Of a stretch of DNA of 64,000 nt, positions 43,903 through 54,129 are shown piece by piece (within the stretch, counting starts at the first letter, position 1; the number at the start of each line of letters is the position of its first letter). The DNA comes from Pseudogymnoascus destructans (taxonomy: Eukaryota > Ascomycota > Leotiomycetes > Thelebolales > Thelebolaceae). The stretch is from positions 620,001 through 684,000 of the forward strand of contig NW_020167528.1 of assembly GCF_001641265.1 (NCBI RefSeq). The letters run 5' to 3'. The notes under the pieces were generated by a model, which ran no database searches, was not told the DNA's origin, and was given only the letters and a program-made list of their open reading frames with translations. Both the position numbers and the translations under genes were made by a program.

Positions 43903-45796
43903 CTACTGCGGAGGTTTATCCGCAATAATCTTCCCAAATTTATTGTATACCGGCTGGGGCACCTTGTCTTCCTCTCCCAGTTTCCCCATCTTATCCCCAA
44001 AAGCAGCCTCGTCATATTGACCACAAACCTCCTGCCACTCCAGGAACTCGCCTGAACTTCAAGTTAGCCATTATCACAGACTCCCGGGTGGATGCTATAC
44101 CTTTATCAGTCCACATCCCCCCTTTACCTCCCCTAAAGTCCCACCAATACTCACCTCCTCTCGCTGCCGCCTCTGCAGCAATATGCCCAGTGTAGCTTCG
44201 CATATACCGTCTCATCAATGCTCTAGCCTTGGGCTGGTACCACATCTTCTTCCACCACTTATCCTCCAGTCCCGGCGTCCCTGCTCCAAAGAGGCTCAGA
44301 CTACTTGGGATCTCTGTTCCGGGAACAATGATATTCGTCGCCAGTGCCACATCCGCCCATGGCTTATTGACGGGCAGCTTGTCGACCTCTACAAGTGGGA
44401 GATCGGACACTGGGCCTTGAACTGGTGTGCTGTGCAGTTTGAAGGGTGGGGCGGTCGAGTTCAGGTCTTGGGGTAGGTAGATTGGGTGGCTGAAATCGGA
44501 GGCGGAGATGCGCGAGGGGGAGTTGACTATAGTGGGGTGGTTGAATGTGACAAATTGTATGTCATCGACACTATTATCGAGAACCTGGAAAATCGAGCTC
44601 GAATAGTCTAGACCAATTCCAAAATCGGGATTGTTATTATTCGTAGATCCGGTGTTCGTCAGGTCGAGCTTGTCGATACCGAGTAACGTTTGGTGATCAT
44701 TTTTAGGATTGTTCCGTATGAGCCACTCTTTGAAAGCGGATATAGGGCCCAGGGAATCCCTTCTGACCTTTTCTCGTTTTAATTCTTGATCTCCAAATAT
44801 CTCAGAATAGAGGTATTGCGTGCTTTCTTTCGAGGTTCTGGTGTCCAGTTTCAGTTGCGCGTACTGCAACATATCTCTCAGATCTCCAGCTCGTCCCATC
44901 ATGTTTGGCGAATATAAATATCGAGGCCGGTAGTTTGAAGTCGGCGGCTCGTCCGTGCTGGGTCCGTATGCGTCTTTCGGTATTGGTGATAATGGCGAGG
45001 CATAACATGCTGTGTCGTCTGATTTATGATCAATGCATGACTTTTCAGCCCCAAATAGAATCTTCTCCTTGAATCTTCCCGCGCCATACTTTGCAAGTAA
45101 TTGGGCATTAGACCTTTGAAGATGCGAGTCGAAACGATCAACCATTACTTGTCCGGGTAATTGAAACCATGTCCTCTCATCCACGACTAAAGCCAGGTCA
45201 CCATCCTGTATTTGTCTGCTCAATAAGAACTTTAGAGTGTCCGTAGTGGCCCCGCCATCTGCTTCATTTCCATTATCGTTTCCATAGCCAATGAGAGTAG
45301 GCGGAGGATAGTTCAATATAGCTGCAGATACCAGAGTCTTGCAGAGGGCGACGCTGGGACGTCGGGCTGGAATTATGAGAACAAATTTGTTTCCGTCGAT
45401 AGAGCCGTTCGAGGAGCTATTGTTGCCGCCGATTCCCCATTTTGATTCCTCTGGTTCCGATGCTGAGTTGCTTGAGGAAAGTGACGTGGAAACGTAGTTT
45501 TTAATATGATCCTTTGGAATATAAGGTCAGACTTGACATCCCTCTATAATAACCAAATGCTAATGAGATAGGGCTTTTCATACCGTATTACCTCTCACCA
45601 TATATGCAGCAGCCAACAATAGACTGATAAGAAGTGCAATGGCTAGACGACCGCGAATACGACCTGGCCGGCAAAGACCACTAATAAACATTCCAGCAAG
45701 TGAGATCGGGGAGGACGCAGGTCTACTGCTGCCTCCACCGGGAACGATATCCAAACCATCTTCCATTGCTGAGTTGCCTAAATAGCTGCCATGCAT
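43903..45796 (-). CDS. Golgi-type II membrane protein, glycosyltransferase-like
   Basis: Exons 45796-45584, 45511-44101 and 44051-43903; introns 45512-45583 (GTATGA...AAAG) and 44052-44100 (GTATAG; branch GCTAAC; TTCAG); 590 residues. A cytosolic tail is followed by one signal anchor (residues ~50-66, RLAIALLISLLLAAAYM), then a Ser/Asn-rich stem and a lumenal domain starting FVLIIPARRPSVALCKTLVSAAI and PTLIGYG. DLALVVDERTWFQLP resembles the metal-binding region of fungal glycosyltransferase-like proteins related to procollagen galactosyltransferases, in which an acidic motif binds the sugar nucleotide. The last exon (EFLEWQEVCGQYDEAAFG...) replaces a less protein-like read-through end. Sugar and acceptor are unknown. 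Confidence 0.75.
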
Positions 45797-46165
45797 CACG
45801 ACCCAACAACGATATTTTAAAATGGTGGAAAGAAGTGGCGTGGCATTTCGTGGTGTTTAAGCTTATCACAGTAGATATGTGTGGGGTGACGCAATGGGCC
45901 CTAGACAAGGAACGAACGGATGATAATCACGATAAAAGTCGAAAAGGCGGATTCCGCGCACGAGAACCGCAATAATAGAGACGATCACCTTACTTTTCCT
46001 AAAATGTAAGTGATAAACATAAAATCGACACCATGGGCAGGGCTGGACGGGAGAAAACTCTGGAGTCATGGGCTGAGCCACGTTGCAATCCATCACCAGT
46101 CAGGGCAGCCGTTGTTTAACCTCGCACCATATTTGGTTGTAAATGTTCTGTTCATTTGATCCCGT
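45797..46165. other. Intergenic region
   Basis: 369 bp between two minus-strand genes. Promoter of the glycosyltransferase-like gene; nothing else seen. Confidence 0.4.
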
Positions 46166-47290
46166 TTAAATACCACCGCGCATTTTTTGAAGCTGGCTAA
46201 TGAAGCCGTAGCTACTTTGAGCCTTCGAATCCGTTGCGCTGGCCGTCGGGACCGTGCCTGTCGCTTTCACCTCAGGTTTACTTCTAGCTCCCTTCTCTTG
46301 CTCTTGTTGTTCTCGGAGAAGGCTGCGATGTCTATCTTCGACCATCTTTGCCAGGGACTCCACAAATCGAACTCTTGCCTTCTCCTCTGCCGTGCCCTTC
46401 CACACCTTACTGAGCTCCTTGAGCTCTTCTACTCTCTTAGCGGCCGCTTCAATGTTGTCCACGGGGTCATCACTGCGGATAAGTATATCGGCAATCTCGT
46501 CACGAAGCTTCTTGGAAACTTGCTGGCCCTTCTCCTCGATGCTCTGTGCTTCCGACCCCGGCTCAGCTGCTGAGACTGATAGGAATCCCGAGCTCACTGA
46601 GACTTCTGACGGAGGAAATGTCCAAGACATGGCATCGCCGAAAGTCTTGATGACTGTATCGAGTCGGTCCCTCACTAATGTCAGAGTGCGCAACTGCTGG
46701 ATATATGGAGGGTCGCCATTGGCCGCAGCCTGTGTAGTAGTTGTAGCCACCTTTGTATCTAGCGACATAGATGATTTCCGTCGGGCCGTCCCACCTGTTC
46801 CTGAAGCTTTCCTTCCTGGGCTGCTATCGATACCACCGGGAACAAACTTTGAAATGTCCTCATGGAGACCTTCGGTCAATGACTCCGACAATCCAAGCGT
46901 CTCGCCGCGCAGTACTTCAACTTCGTATGCCAGTCTACTTCCACTTCGTATTATCTCATCTGTGAGTTGTGTCAAGGTATTCGTAAGTCTCGTTGTGTGT
47001 GCGCTTAGTTGTGACAGCAGCGTTTGTGTCTGCGTAGACAGGTCGGCAAGTGGAACCTCTTTGGAGACGCGCTGGGTCGATGTTCGAGCTTTCAATGGTG
47101 GCAGCGTCACATTCAAATAGTCTGCCGCATTGAATGAAGGTGCAAGAAATGGATTCAACGTCGGATCTGCTACGTGGGTAGATTTAGGCGTGTATGTCTT
47201 GGTGACCAGCGGCTGTGCTGGGCTTTCAACACGTTGCGGAGAAACAATGTTACTCTGCCGCCGCCGGGCAGACTCAGAGTCCCAGGCCAT
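46166..47290 (-). CDS. Coiled-coil protein, possibly COG complex subunit 7-like
   Basis: 374 residues, one exon. Near residues 46-66 the text NPFLAPSFNAADYLNVTLPPL precedes a long series of amphipathic helices (LSTQTQTLLSQLSAHTTRLTNTLTQLTDEIIRSGSRLAYEVEVL) as found at the N-terminus of tethering-complex subunits. Later YIQQLRTLTLVRDRLDTVIKTFGDAMSWTFPPSEVS and AAAKRVEELKELSKVWKGTAEEKARVRFVESLAKMVEDRH are again helical. Fungal proteins of this layout are annotated as short Cog7-like subunits of the conserved oligomeric Golgi complex; that name is from memory and tentative. A Gly/Ser-rich insert lies around residues 155-185. Confidence 0.7.
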   Translation of the reverse strand: MAWDSESARRRQSNIVSPQRVESPAQPLVTKTYTPKSTHVADPTLNPFLAPSFNAADYLNVTLPPLKARTSTQRVSKEVPLADLSTQTQTLLSQLSAHTTRLTNTLTQLTDEIIRSGSRLAYEVEVLRGETLGLSESLTEGLHEDISKFVPGGIDSSPGRKASGTGGTARRKSSMSLDTKVATTTTQAAANGDPPYIQQLRTLTLVRDRLDTVIKTFGDAMSWTFPPSEVSVSSGFLSVSAAEPGSEAQSIEEKGQQVSKKLRDEIADILIRSDDPVDNIEAAAKRVEELKELSKVWKGTAEEKARVRFVESLAKMVEDRHRSLLREQQEQEKGARSKPEVKATGTVPTASATDSKAQSSYGFISQLQKMRGGI

Positions 47291-47932
47291 GCTGGACCAT
47301 AAACAGGAAAGACTGCAAAATGTTCTATAATCTGAAGCGCATTCAATTGAAGTATTCTACGCAATCAGGCAGTTGGTGGCGAAAGACCAAAGTCGTTAAC
47401 TTAAGCTGCTCGTACGTGGATCCGTACTGTACTCGACTACCCCAGTAAGCTCTTTTGGCCCTCAGCTGTCGTCCCTATTGGCTGCATGCCAGGGCCCCGC
47501 GCTGTACCTGATGAGGCCCCCTTTTGAGACAGTGCCCTGGTATAATGCGACGACTGCCTATGTTTCCTCTGGTGTAAGGGTGCGGCTTGTTATCCTCAGA
47601 CCACAACTCTCGCGACTTTTCTAGCACATTAGGCATCGACTGATGTCCCTTAGTGAAGGCGCTTGCCAACTTCTTGCTGACTCTTGATTCACATGGGCAC
47701 ATCCAGGGACCTTCTTGACCATTACTTCATGGACAAAGATCAGAGTGAATAATGGTCTGGCCCGCTTCGAACTGGCCAGTACATTGTAGCATTCAGCCTC
47801 AGCCTCACTCGGGAGATTCTGTTCATCTGCAATACAGCATACTATAATTTCCACTCCTCAGGTGGTTATAAATGATCCTCGTCTTTGATAAATCGGAAAC
47901 TAAATTGGCTCACAAATCTCAACTCGAACATC
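47291..47932. promoter_or_regulatory. Divergent intergenic region, COG7-like / PARP-E2
   Basis: 642 bp between divergent starts. No TATA box or repeat is convincing. Confidence 0.4.
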
Positions 47933-50900
47933 ATGACTCGGAAGGCCTTCATAGCTGATGTCGCCGCGGCGAGTAACACCACTATTGACGATATTGAACG
48001 TGTACAAATCGGAGATGAAGGAGAAGACTTCACCTTCGCTTTCACAACTGGATCAGGTGATTCAGTGCTGATCCAGGCCCTCGCAACCGGTAAGTTCAAA
48101 TTCTGGTGTAACTTCACTTCTTCTCGGATCTATTCACAGGTTCCCATTATGACCTTGACGTGGCAACCGCTATTTCAAATGATGGCTCCTGTTCACTGCC
48201 AATTTTGCACAAACTGATGAACTGCTCATACTAATTTAATGGTAGATACCTCCGCATATCCAAAAGGCAATACCTATTTTCTTGGTGTCGACTCCGTCTC
48301 AGCCCCACCAGCTTTTGAAAGGGAACTTCAGAGCATCCAGGGTTCTTTACTCGGCCTCACAGTTCAAGGTCTTCTGGAAAAGACTGCGGCAACTCTACGC
48401 TCTTTGGCAACCGGCTCAGAAGAAGATCCGCTATGTATAGACGATGACGATGTTATTATGGGCGGCTCGTTCCAAGATGATCAGGCCACTCACCCCGGCT
48501 ATGGCGGCCAAGAAGATGTCGAAGATGACGGGGACGATGACGATGATAACGACTGGTCTCCAGGCTCCCCATTTAGTGATATTTTCATGTCATCCACCAA
48601 AGTCACATTGGATCCGTCAATATTAAGAGCTATTCAGGGGAAGATAAGACAAGACGTAACACGTGCGAAATTGGCGGGATTCAGGATTGGAATTTTGGCT
48701 GGGATGAGAGCTGACTCTACAGACAGCATCCTAAGTATGTCCATTAAAGTTGCACATCTTGGACTCTCAGAGCAGGCTATTGAGGCTTGGGATTTACAGC
48801 CACATCAGTACATCGTTCTGCTCATTCACTACGCAGGGCCATATGTGACGTTCCAGAAAGTCATGGACATCGCCGTCCGTCAGCTTCAGATTGAGTTTCG
48901 AATTGGGGTCTGCAATCATTATAAACCCTGCTTATCGGACGCTGTGGCTGCGTTTTCAACCTCCAGGCTTCAAGCATCTGATATTCTCTCAAATACACTA
49001 GAGCTTGACGAGAATCCAGAGGAGACTGATGATCGCAAGTTCCACGCCCTGTTTATATCCAGTCCGATGAATCAACTTCTAAGCGACCGCTTTCTAAGTC
49101 TGCTTAAAATCCGGAAAAACGATGGTCTTGGATGGGAAGGGGCAAAACGTGCCTACAACATGTACCAATCACGGGCAACTATGTCTTCGAGGGAGCCAGT
49201 TGACCATTCCATCACTGAAGATATCACCAAGGAAGATCTTCCGCCCATTGCCTCAATCGACCATCTTGAAGACTCTGAAGGCGAAAACTACTCGCTTCCT
49301 CTCATCGCGATGCAGTTTTGCCTGCGATATCTCATTCGATGCACCGAATTCTGTTTGGTGTGTCACTCCAAAACTGAGGACAGCTTTGAGGCTCTGAAAC
49401 CTTACGTTTGTTCTAACCCGCTTTGTCTATACCAATATATGGCATTGGGCTTTGGCCCATCGGTTGAGCATTCTGTGGCAACCCAGCCATACGTCGTCGA
49501 TCTCCTCGTCAGTTTTGCCTACGCCAGTACCCATGCTCGAAGTATGCGCAAGTATCCTACAGGGATGGGGTTGGTTGTGGCACAACCTGTTCCGAATGCC
49601 ATTGTGCAATTCACTGAGGGAGCACCATCAACATCACCCCCGAAAGATCCGCCTAGTGGTGAAACCAAAGTACCCGGCATCCATGTCGTTTGTTTTATTT
49701 TGGCAAAGAAAGAAGTTGTTATGGATGCCGAAGATCCCTGCGATGTAGTGGTGGGCGACTGGGTAGAAATTACAACTCAGGATGCAACTCAGGAGCCAGG
49801 AAGAAATATCTTCCATTTCAGAGTTGCTTCATATACGCACCCTCACATGCATCTTATCAATCCCGGCTTGGAATATGATAACACAAGCTCCGGGGGGATA
49901 GTTATGCCTCAGGTAATCCAAGAAAACAACCTTGGAGGCGCGCCTTCCCGAAATAGCACCGCCGCCTCACCCAAAGACCGTATCCGGGTAAAGCTGGCCG
50001 CCTTTAAAATGAAATTTGACGACCTCACTGTTTCACAAAAAGATGCAACGATCTTATCACTACTGAGGAATATGCCTTCTATCAACGATATGAGAGCATA
50101 TCTTCAGTCAACGAAGGTCTCTGGAGAACCCAGCTTTCGCAATTGGGCCGATAGAATGTGTCCTGCTGCTCTGGGCCTACTTCGCTGGATCGTTGCTTCG
50201 AACCTGTCATGCATCGTGCAGGTTGACAGATATCCTGGTCAGCCAGAAGCAGATGCTTTGTTCAATAATGCCTCTCGCTTGGGACAAAAGGTTACGAATC
50301 TGGATGGGTGGGTTCAGTTCCGCTTTGCCCAGGGTGCCCCAGACAAAGAGCAAAAATTCCACAAAGCCCTATCACTTAAGAAGGGCAGCATCAGCGAGGA
50401 GTTCCCCACGCTATTTGCGTGGCACGGAAGTGCTGTTCACAACTGGCACAGCATAATTCGAAGTGGATTGGACTTCAACCAGATCGCTAACGGGAGGGCA
50501 TTTGGGAATGGCTGTTACCATTCCCAACACTTTCAGACAAGCTTGGGGTATTGCAACGCTCGTGGCGGTGTCTTTCCTTGTGTAAGTTACTGTACTCTTA
50601 CTATCAAGATTCGACTGCTAACAGAAACAGGATGCCGGATTGAGGTACTGGCCTGGTTCCAATCTCAAGATCGCGCAGGCTATATGCCTGAACGAGATAG
50701 TCAACGCCCCTCTGGAGTTTACTAGCAATAATCCCCATCTGGTCGTACAACACGTCGATTGGATCCAGTGCAGATATCTCTTTGTGTTGTGCGGCGAAGT
50801 CGTAGGAGCTGCAGGCAAAGGCAATATGCCGAATGGTCCCATCGATTCTAAAGCAGTTCAATACATCAAGCAGGATCCCATGAGAAGAGTCACTGGAGTC

Positions 50901-51797
50901 AATGGACAAGTGCTTGGGATCCCAAGAAGCGCCTTTCCCCCTTCACGAACATTCTCAGTTGAGAATGGAGGAATCTGGGCCAAGAGGCCTGACCCGCCTG
51001 GGAACCAAAAGAAGAAACAAAAGCATCGGTCTTTGGCTAATATCTTTTTCAAGAATCCGGCAGGTGACGATTCGGATCTTACTGATGATTCGGATCTTGA
51101 TGATATCAATTTCTTAATAGATGACGAAGAGAGCAATTCCGTAGTCAAGGCGAATGCTGGCCCCCAAACCGACTTTATCCCGGGATCTCTCGACAGGTCG
51201 ACAATCACCCTCCTTGGCTCTCCTTCCTACGCTACCTCGACCGCAACCAACATGTTAGCTCGTGATCTTCAAGTTCTTCTCAAAGTCCAATCCGCAACAC
51301 CACTCCACGAGCTCGGCTGGTATATCGATGGGGACGCCATCGACAACATGTATCAATGGATCGTTGAACTCCACTCCTTCGACTCGAAACTACCTCTCGC
51401 CATGGAGATGAAGGATGCAAACATATCATCGATCGTCTTGGAGATGCGATTTGGAAAGAACTATCCGATGTCACCCCCGTTCGTACGTGTCATCCGCCCA
51501 CGATTCTTGCCATTTATGGCTGGCGGTGGAGGACATGTGACGGCCGGGGGAGCATTGTGTATGGAGCTGCTCACAAACTCGGGGTGGTCGGCTGTTTCTT
51601 CGATCGAGAGCGTCTTGTTACAAGTACGCATGGCAATCTCAAGCACAGATCCGAAACCAGCGAGGCTTACTAGGGGGGGGCGTGAGGATTATGGCGTTGG
51701 GGAAGCTATTGATGCATACTTGAGAGCATGTAGAGCGCATGGCTGGGAGGCGAGTAATATGGACGACTTCAAGAGCGGGGTTGCTTCCAGCTCTTAA
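47933..51797 (+). CDS. PARP-type ADP-ribosyltransferase fused to UBE2Q-type E2
   Basis: Four exons: 47933-48089, 48140-48190, 48246-50581 and 50631-51797; the product is 1,236 residues. Intron 2 starts GTTCAC, so its donor is the weakest call. The N-terminal ~750 residues hold an acidic segment (DDDVIMGGSFQDD...) and two Cys pairs around FCLVCHSKTED...YVCSNPLCLYQY that could bind zinc. The ADP-ribosyltransferase domain has the NAD-binding His in WHGS (His796) and GNGCYHS (Tyr827), then the intron, then RYWPGSNLKIAQAICLNEIV and WIQCRYLFVLC; a Glu in the third triad position is not evident, as in mono-ADP-ribosylating PARP6/8/16-type enzymes. Residues ~1070-1210 are an E2 domain of UBE2Q type with active-site Cys1158 in GGALCMELLTNSGW. 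PARP-E2 fusions occur in filamentous ascomycetes; their substrate is not known to me. Confidence 0.9.
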
Positions 51798-52030
51798 CGA
51801 AATTTGATGAGAGGAGTTACTTGGTTAGCTTTATGAATCAGGAATAGATAAGAACCATGCAAATAAATATAATTATTATTGCGAATATTCAAACTCGAGT
51901 CTTCCATTTGAATATAAATAAATTGAGTTGCGTATTTATAGAATAAAGCCACTTCTCGGGGTTGCGGCTGCTGCTTTAGGCACCCTTTACCTCTGTTGAT
52001 GATTGATGATGATGATGATGATATTTATTT
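51798..52030. other. Boundary between gene-rich and repeat-rich DNA
   Basis: The 3' UTR of the PARP-E2 gene runs into AT-rich sequence. From here to about 61.5 kb there is no intact host gene. Confidence 0.6.
51998..52022. repeat. GAT trinucleotide microsatellite
   Basis: Short run of GAT units with one interruption (TGATGATTGATGATGATGAT...), directly at the entry of the repeat-rich region. Confidence 0.8.
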
Positions 52031-53160
52031 ACGTCTAGTGGGCCGCAGGTGTAACCCGCGGCCCTAAGACCTCCCAAGGGTATGGGGACGTGCTAAGCTA
52101 TAGGTTTATGTACAGAGTATGACCTTAGAGAGCAGTTCTTGCGTGTTTACGTAGCTGTAAGGCCCGTTCACTAAGCGCCTTCCCTGCTAATTGGGATGGT
52201 GTTAGGTTTGCTAGTAGAGGGCGGTGCCTCAAAGGTTCTCCTAAAAGGTGGTGTATGCGGGACCGGTTGGTCTGGTCCCGCTGGTCTGATGTTATGAGCC
52301 ACTACAAGTGTGGTGTGTAGTGTGCCCTACGGCCTTGCTACGGAGTTGTAGCTCTATAGCTTAGTAGTAGGTAAATGAGTGTCTTTGACAAAGTATAGTG
52401 TCGTTAAAGGGAGTGTAGGGGTGTTTGACCTAGACCCCAACTGCTAGTTTGAGAAAATATAGAGTACATATCCTCTAGGACTATGTCGCATTAGGGTCCT
52501 TCCTCTGCTCATTCTGCTGCATCTTGCAGACATTAGTATAATTCCCACACTCGTGTCTTCCCTTTCTCCTTAGGAATGGACTCCTCGAACTTGTAATTGT
52601 TCGCAGCCTAGATCTCTATAGGCTGTGGTCCTTCATATCCTTCCCCTAGCTCTAGTTGCTCTAGTACTTATAATAGGCTTTCTTATCGATCCTTATAGAT
52701 CTCTTTGTTAGGGTGATATATGTCGAAGATTCCTCCTTCTACAATAGCATCCTAGACGTTGTATTTGTAAAGTTTGTCCTTTAGCCATTCTATGGCTTCT
52801 TTTTCTGTGTAGTTGCTCTACGTAGTCCCTACTAGTATGGATATTCTAGTTGGTACCTCATTGTGTAGACTGTAACCTCCTAGTCTTGTGTGGTGCCTAG
52901 CCATCTTGTTGGTGGCTTTGGCATAGGAATTCCTTAATTGACTATTTCCTAGAGCATGGTTTCCTTAAAGGTTTTTACTGCTCCTAGTAGCTGCTCCTTA
53001 AAGAGGGTCTCACTTGCGTTTTCCTTAAACACTTGTAACTGATGCTTCTGAAAGCTAGTGAGCTCTTTGACTTCAGCTCACTAAGTCGTCACTCTTGTCT
53101 TTTCCATTTGACGTGTTGAATTCCTTAAGATCCTAAGCATTAGTGCTCTAGGTCTCTTTT
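52031..53160 (-). pseudogene. Degenerate retroelement sequence
   Basis: No open frame above 60 codons, but the minus strand has protein-like text broken by TAG/TAA, for example EVKELTSFQKHQLQVFKEN followed by ...KTFKETML-stop-EIVN-stop-GIPMPKPPTRWLG. It continues, across the solo LTR at 53161-53418, the gag-bearing element to its right. The family beyond that is uncertain. Confidence 0.5.
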
Positions 53161-53418
53161 TGTTACGATATCAAGTGCGCCTTGCAGCTCGAGTGGGGGT
53201 TCAGGGGTGTGGGGAGCTTTCCGGGGTTGGAGCAAAGTTTTCAGTTGTGGAGTGAATTCTCAGAACTGGTCTTGCTAAAGAGAATTCACTCTACAACAAC
53301 ATAGCTGTATATAGATTGAGCCACTTCTCGAGTGCTCCTCTTCTCTTTCCTTTCTTCTCTAGATTGAGTTTAATTCATAATACCCAACTGGCGCCCTATG
53401 CCTTGGTGAACCGTGACA
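53161..53418. mobile_element. Solo LTR with CTTTT target duplication
   Basis: 258 bp starting TGTTACG and ending CGTGACA, that is TG...CA with imperfect terminal inversion. The five bases before (53156-53160) and after (53419-53423) are both CTTTT, a 5-bp target duplication typical of LTR elements. No internal coding part remains, so it is a recombination-derived solo LTR. It sits inside the decayed gag element. A TATATAGATTG box lies near 53310. Confidence 0.8.
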
Positions 53419-54028
53419 CTTTTCCCTATAACGTGGCGCATATCTGTCCTCGCAGGGAATTGTACCTGCCCTAACCTTGCTAAGTAGCATTGAGCTGTTT
53501 GCTATACTTTCGCCTGCCATTCCCTTTCTTTAGTTGCTTGCAATTTCGCACCATATGTCTAGGCTTGTTACAGTTGAAGCAGAGCCATTCCTTAAGCTGT
53601 TGCTCCTTGTTAGGATTGTAGGGTTTGCTGTTAGGCTTGATAGTAGCATCAAGTTCCATAGGTTAAGGCTAATGACTCTTTGTTTGTCTCCTCTTCTAAG
53701 TCTCCTAAATGAAAAATGACATTACGATTAACAGACAGAAAACGCGTATGTAGGTAGGGAAATGAGGACATTCACAAGCGTTTGACATCTAGAAGCAGGA
53801 TTGCACAACTTTAAACCACCTAATGAAGAAATTAGGAGAATGGGGGCAGGATGGGGATGTGTAGGATGACAACGATCTTGTTGATTAGGTGGTCCCCCCT
53901 TCTTCTTGAGTTTCATGTTCATAGTGTTAGTTGTTAATCTTCTAAGCCAATTTGATCATTTCCCTAAGGTCATCCAGTTTGTCAGACCTTGGGATTTCGT
54001 ACTTTACGTGGTCCTTTAGACCTGTGTA

Positions 54029-54062
54029 CTCGTGCGGCCCAAAAGTTTCCACAGGGTCTGTG
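54029..54062. repeat. Left terminal inverted repeat of Tc1 element
   Basis: 34 bp, perfect reverse complement of 55616-55649. It abuts the TA target at 54027-54028. Confidence 0.95.
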
Positions 54063-54129
54063 TGTAATAAGTGGGGCGTGTAAGTACTTGGAGAAAATGC
54101 ATGTACATACTCTACGTACTTGTACTGAT

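Noticed and set aside
50604..50909. Minus-strand frame of 101 codons over the PARP-E2 intron
   Set aside because: Antisense to a strongly conserved PARP region that spans the splice junction.
53728..53922. 64-codon frame within the gag fossil
   Set aside because: Lies in the foreign 180-bp segment; no recognisable protein.
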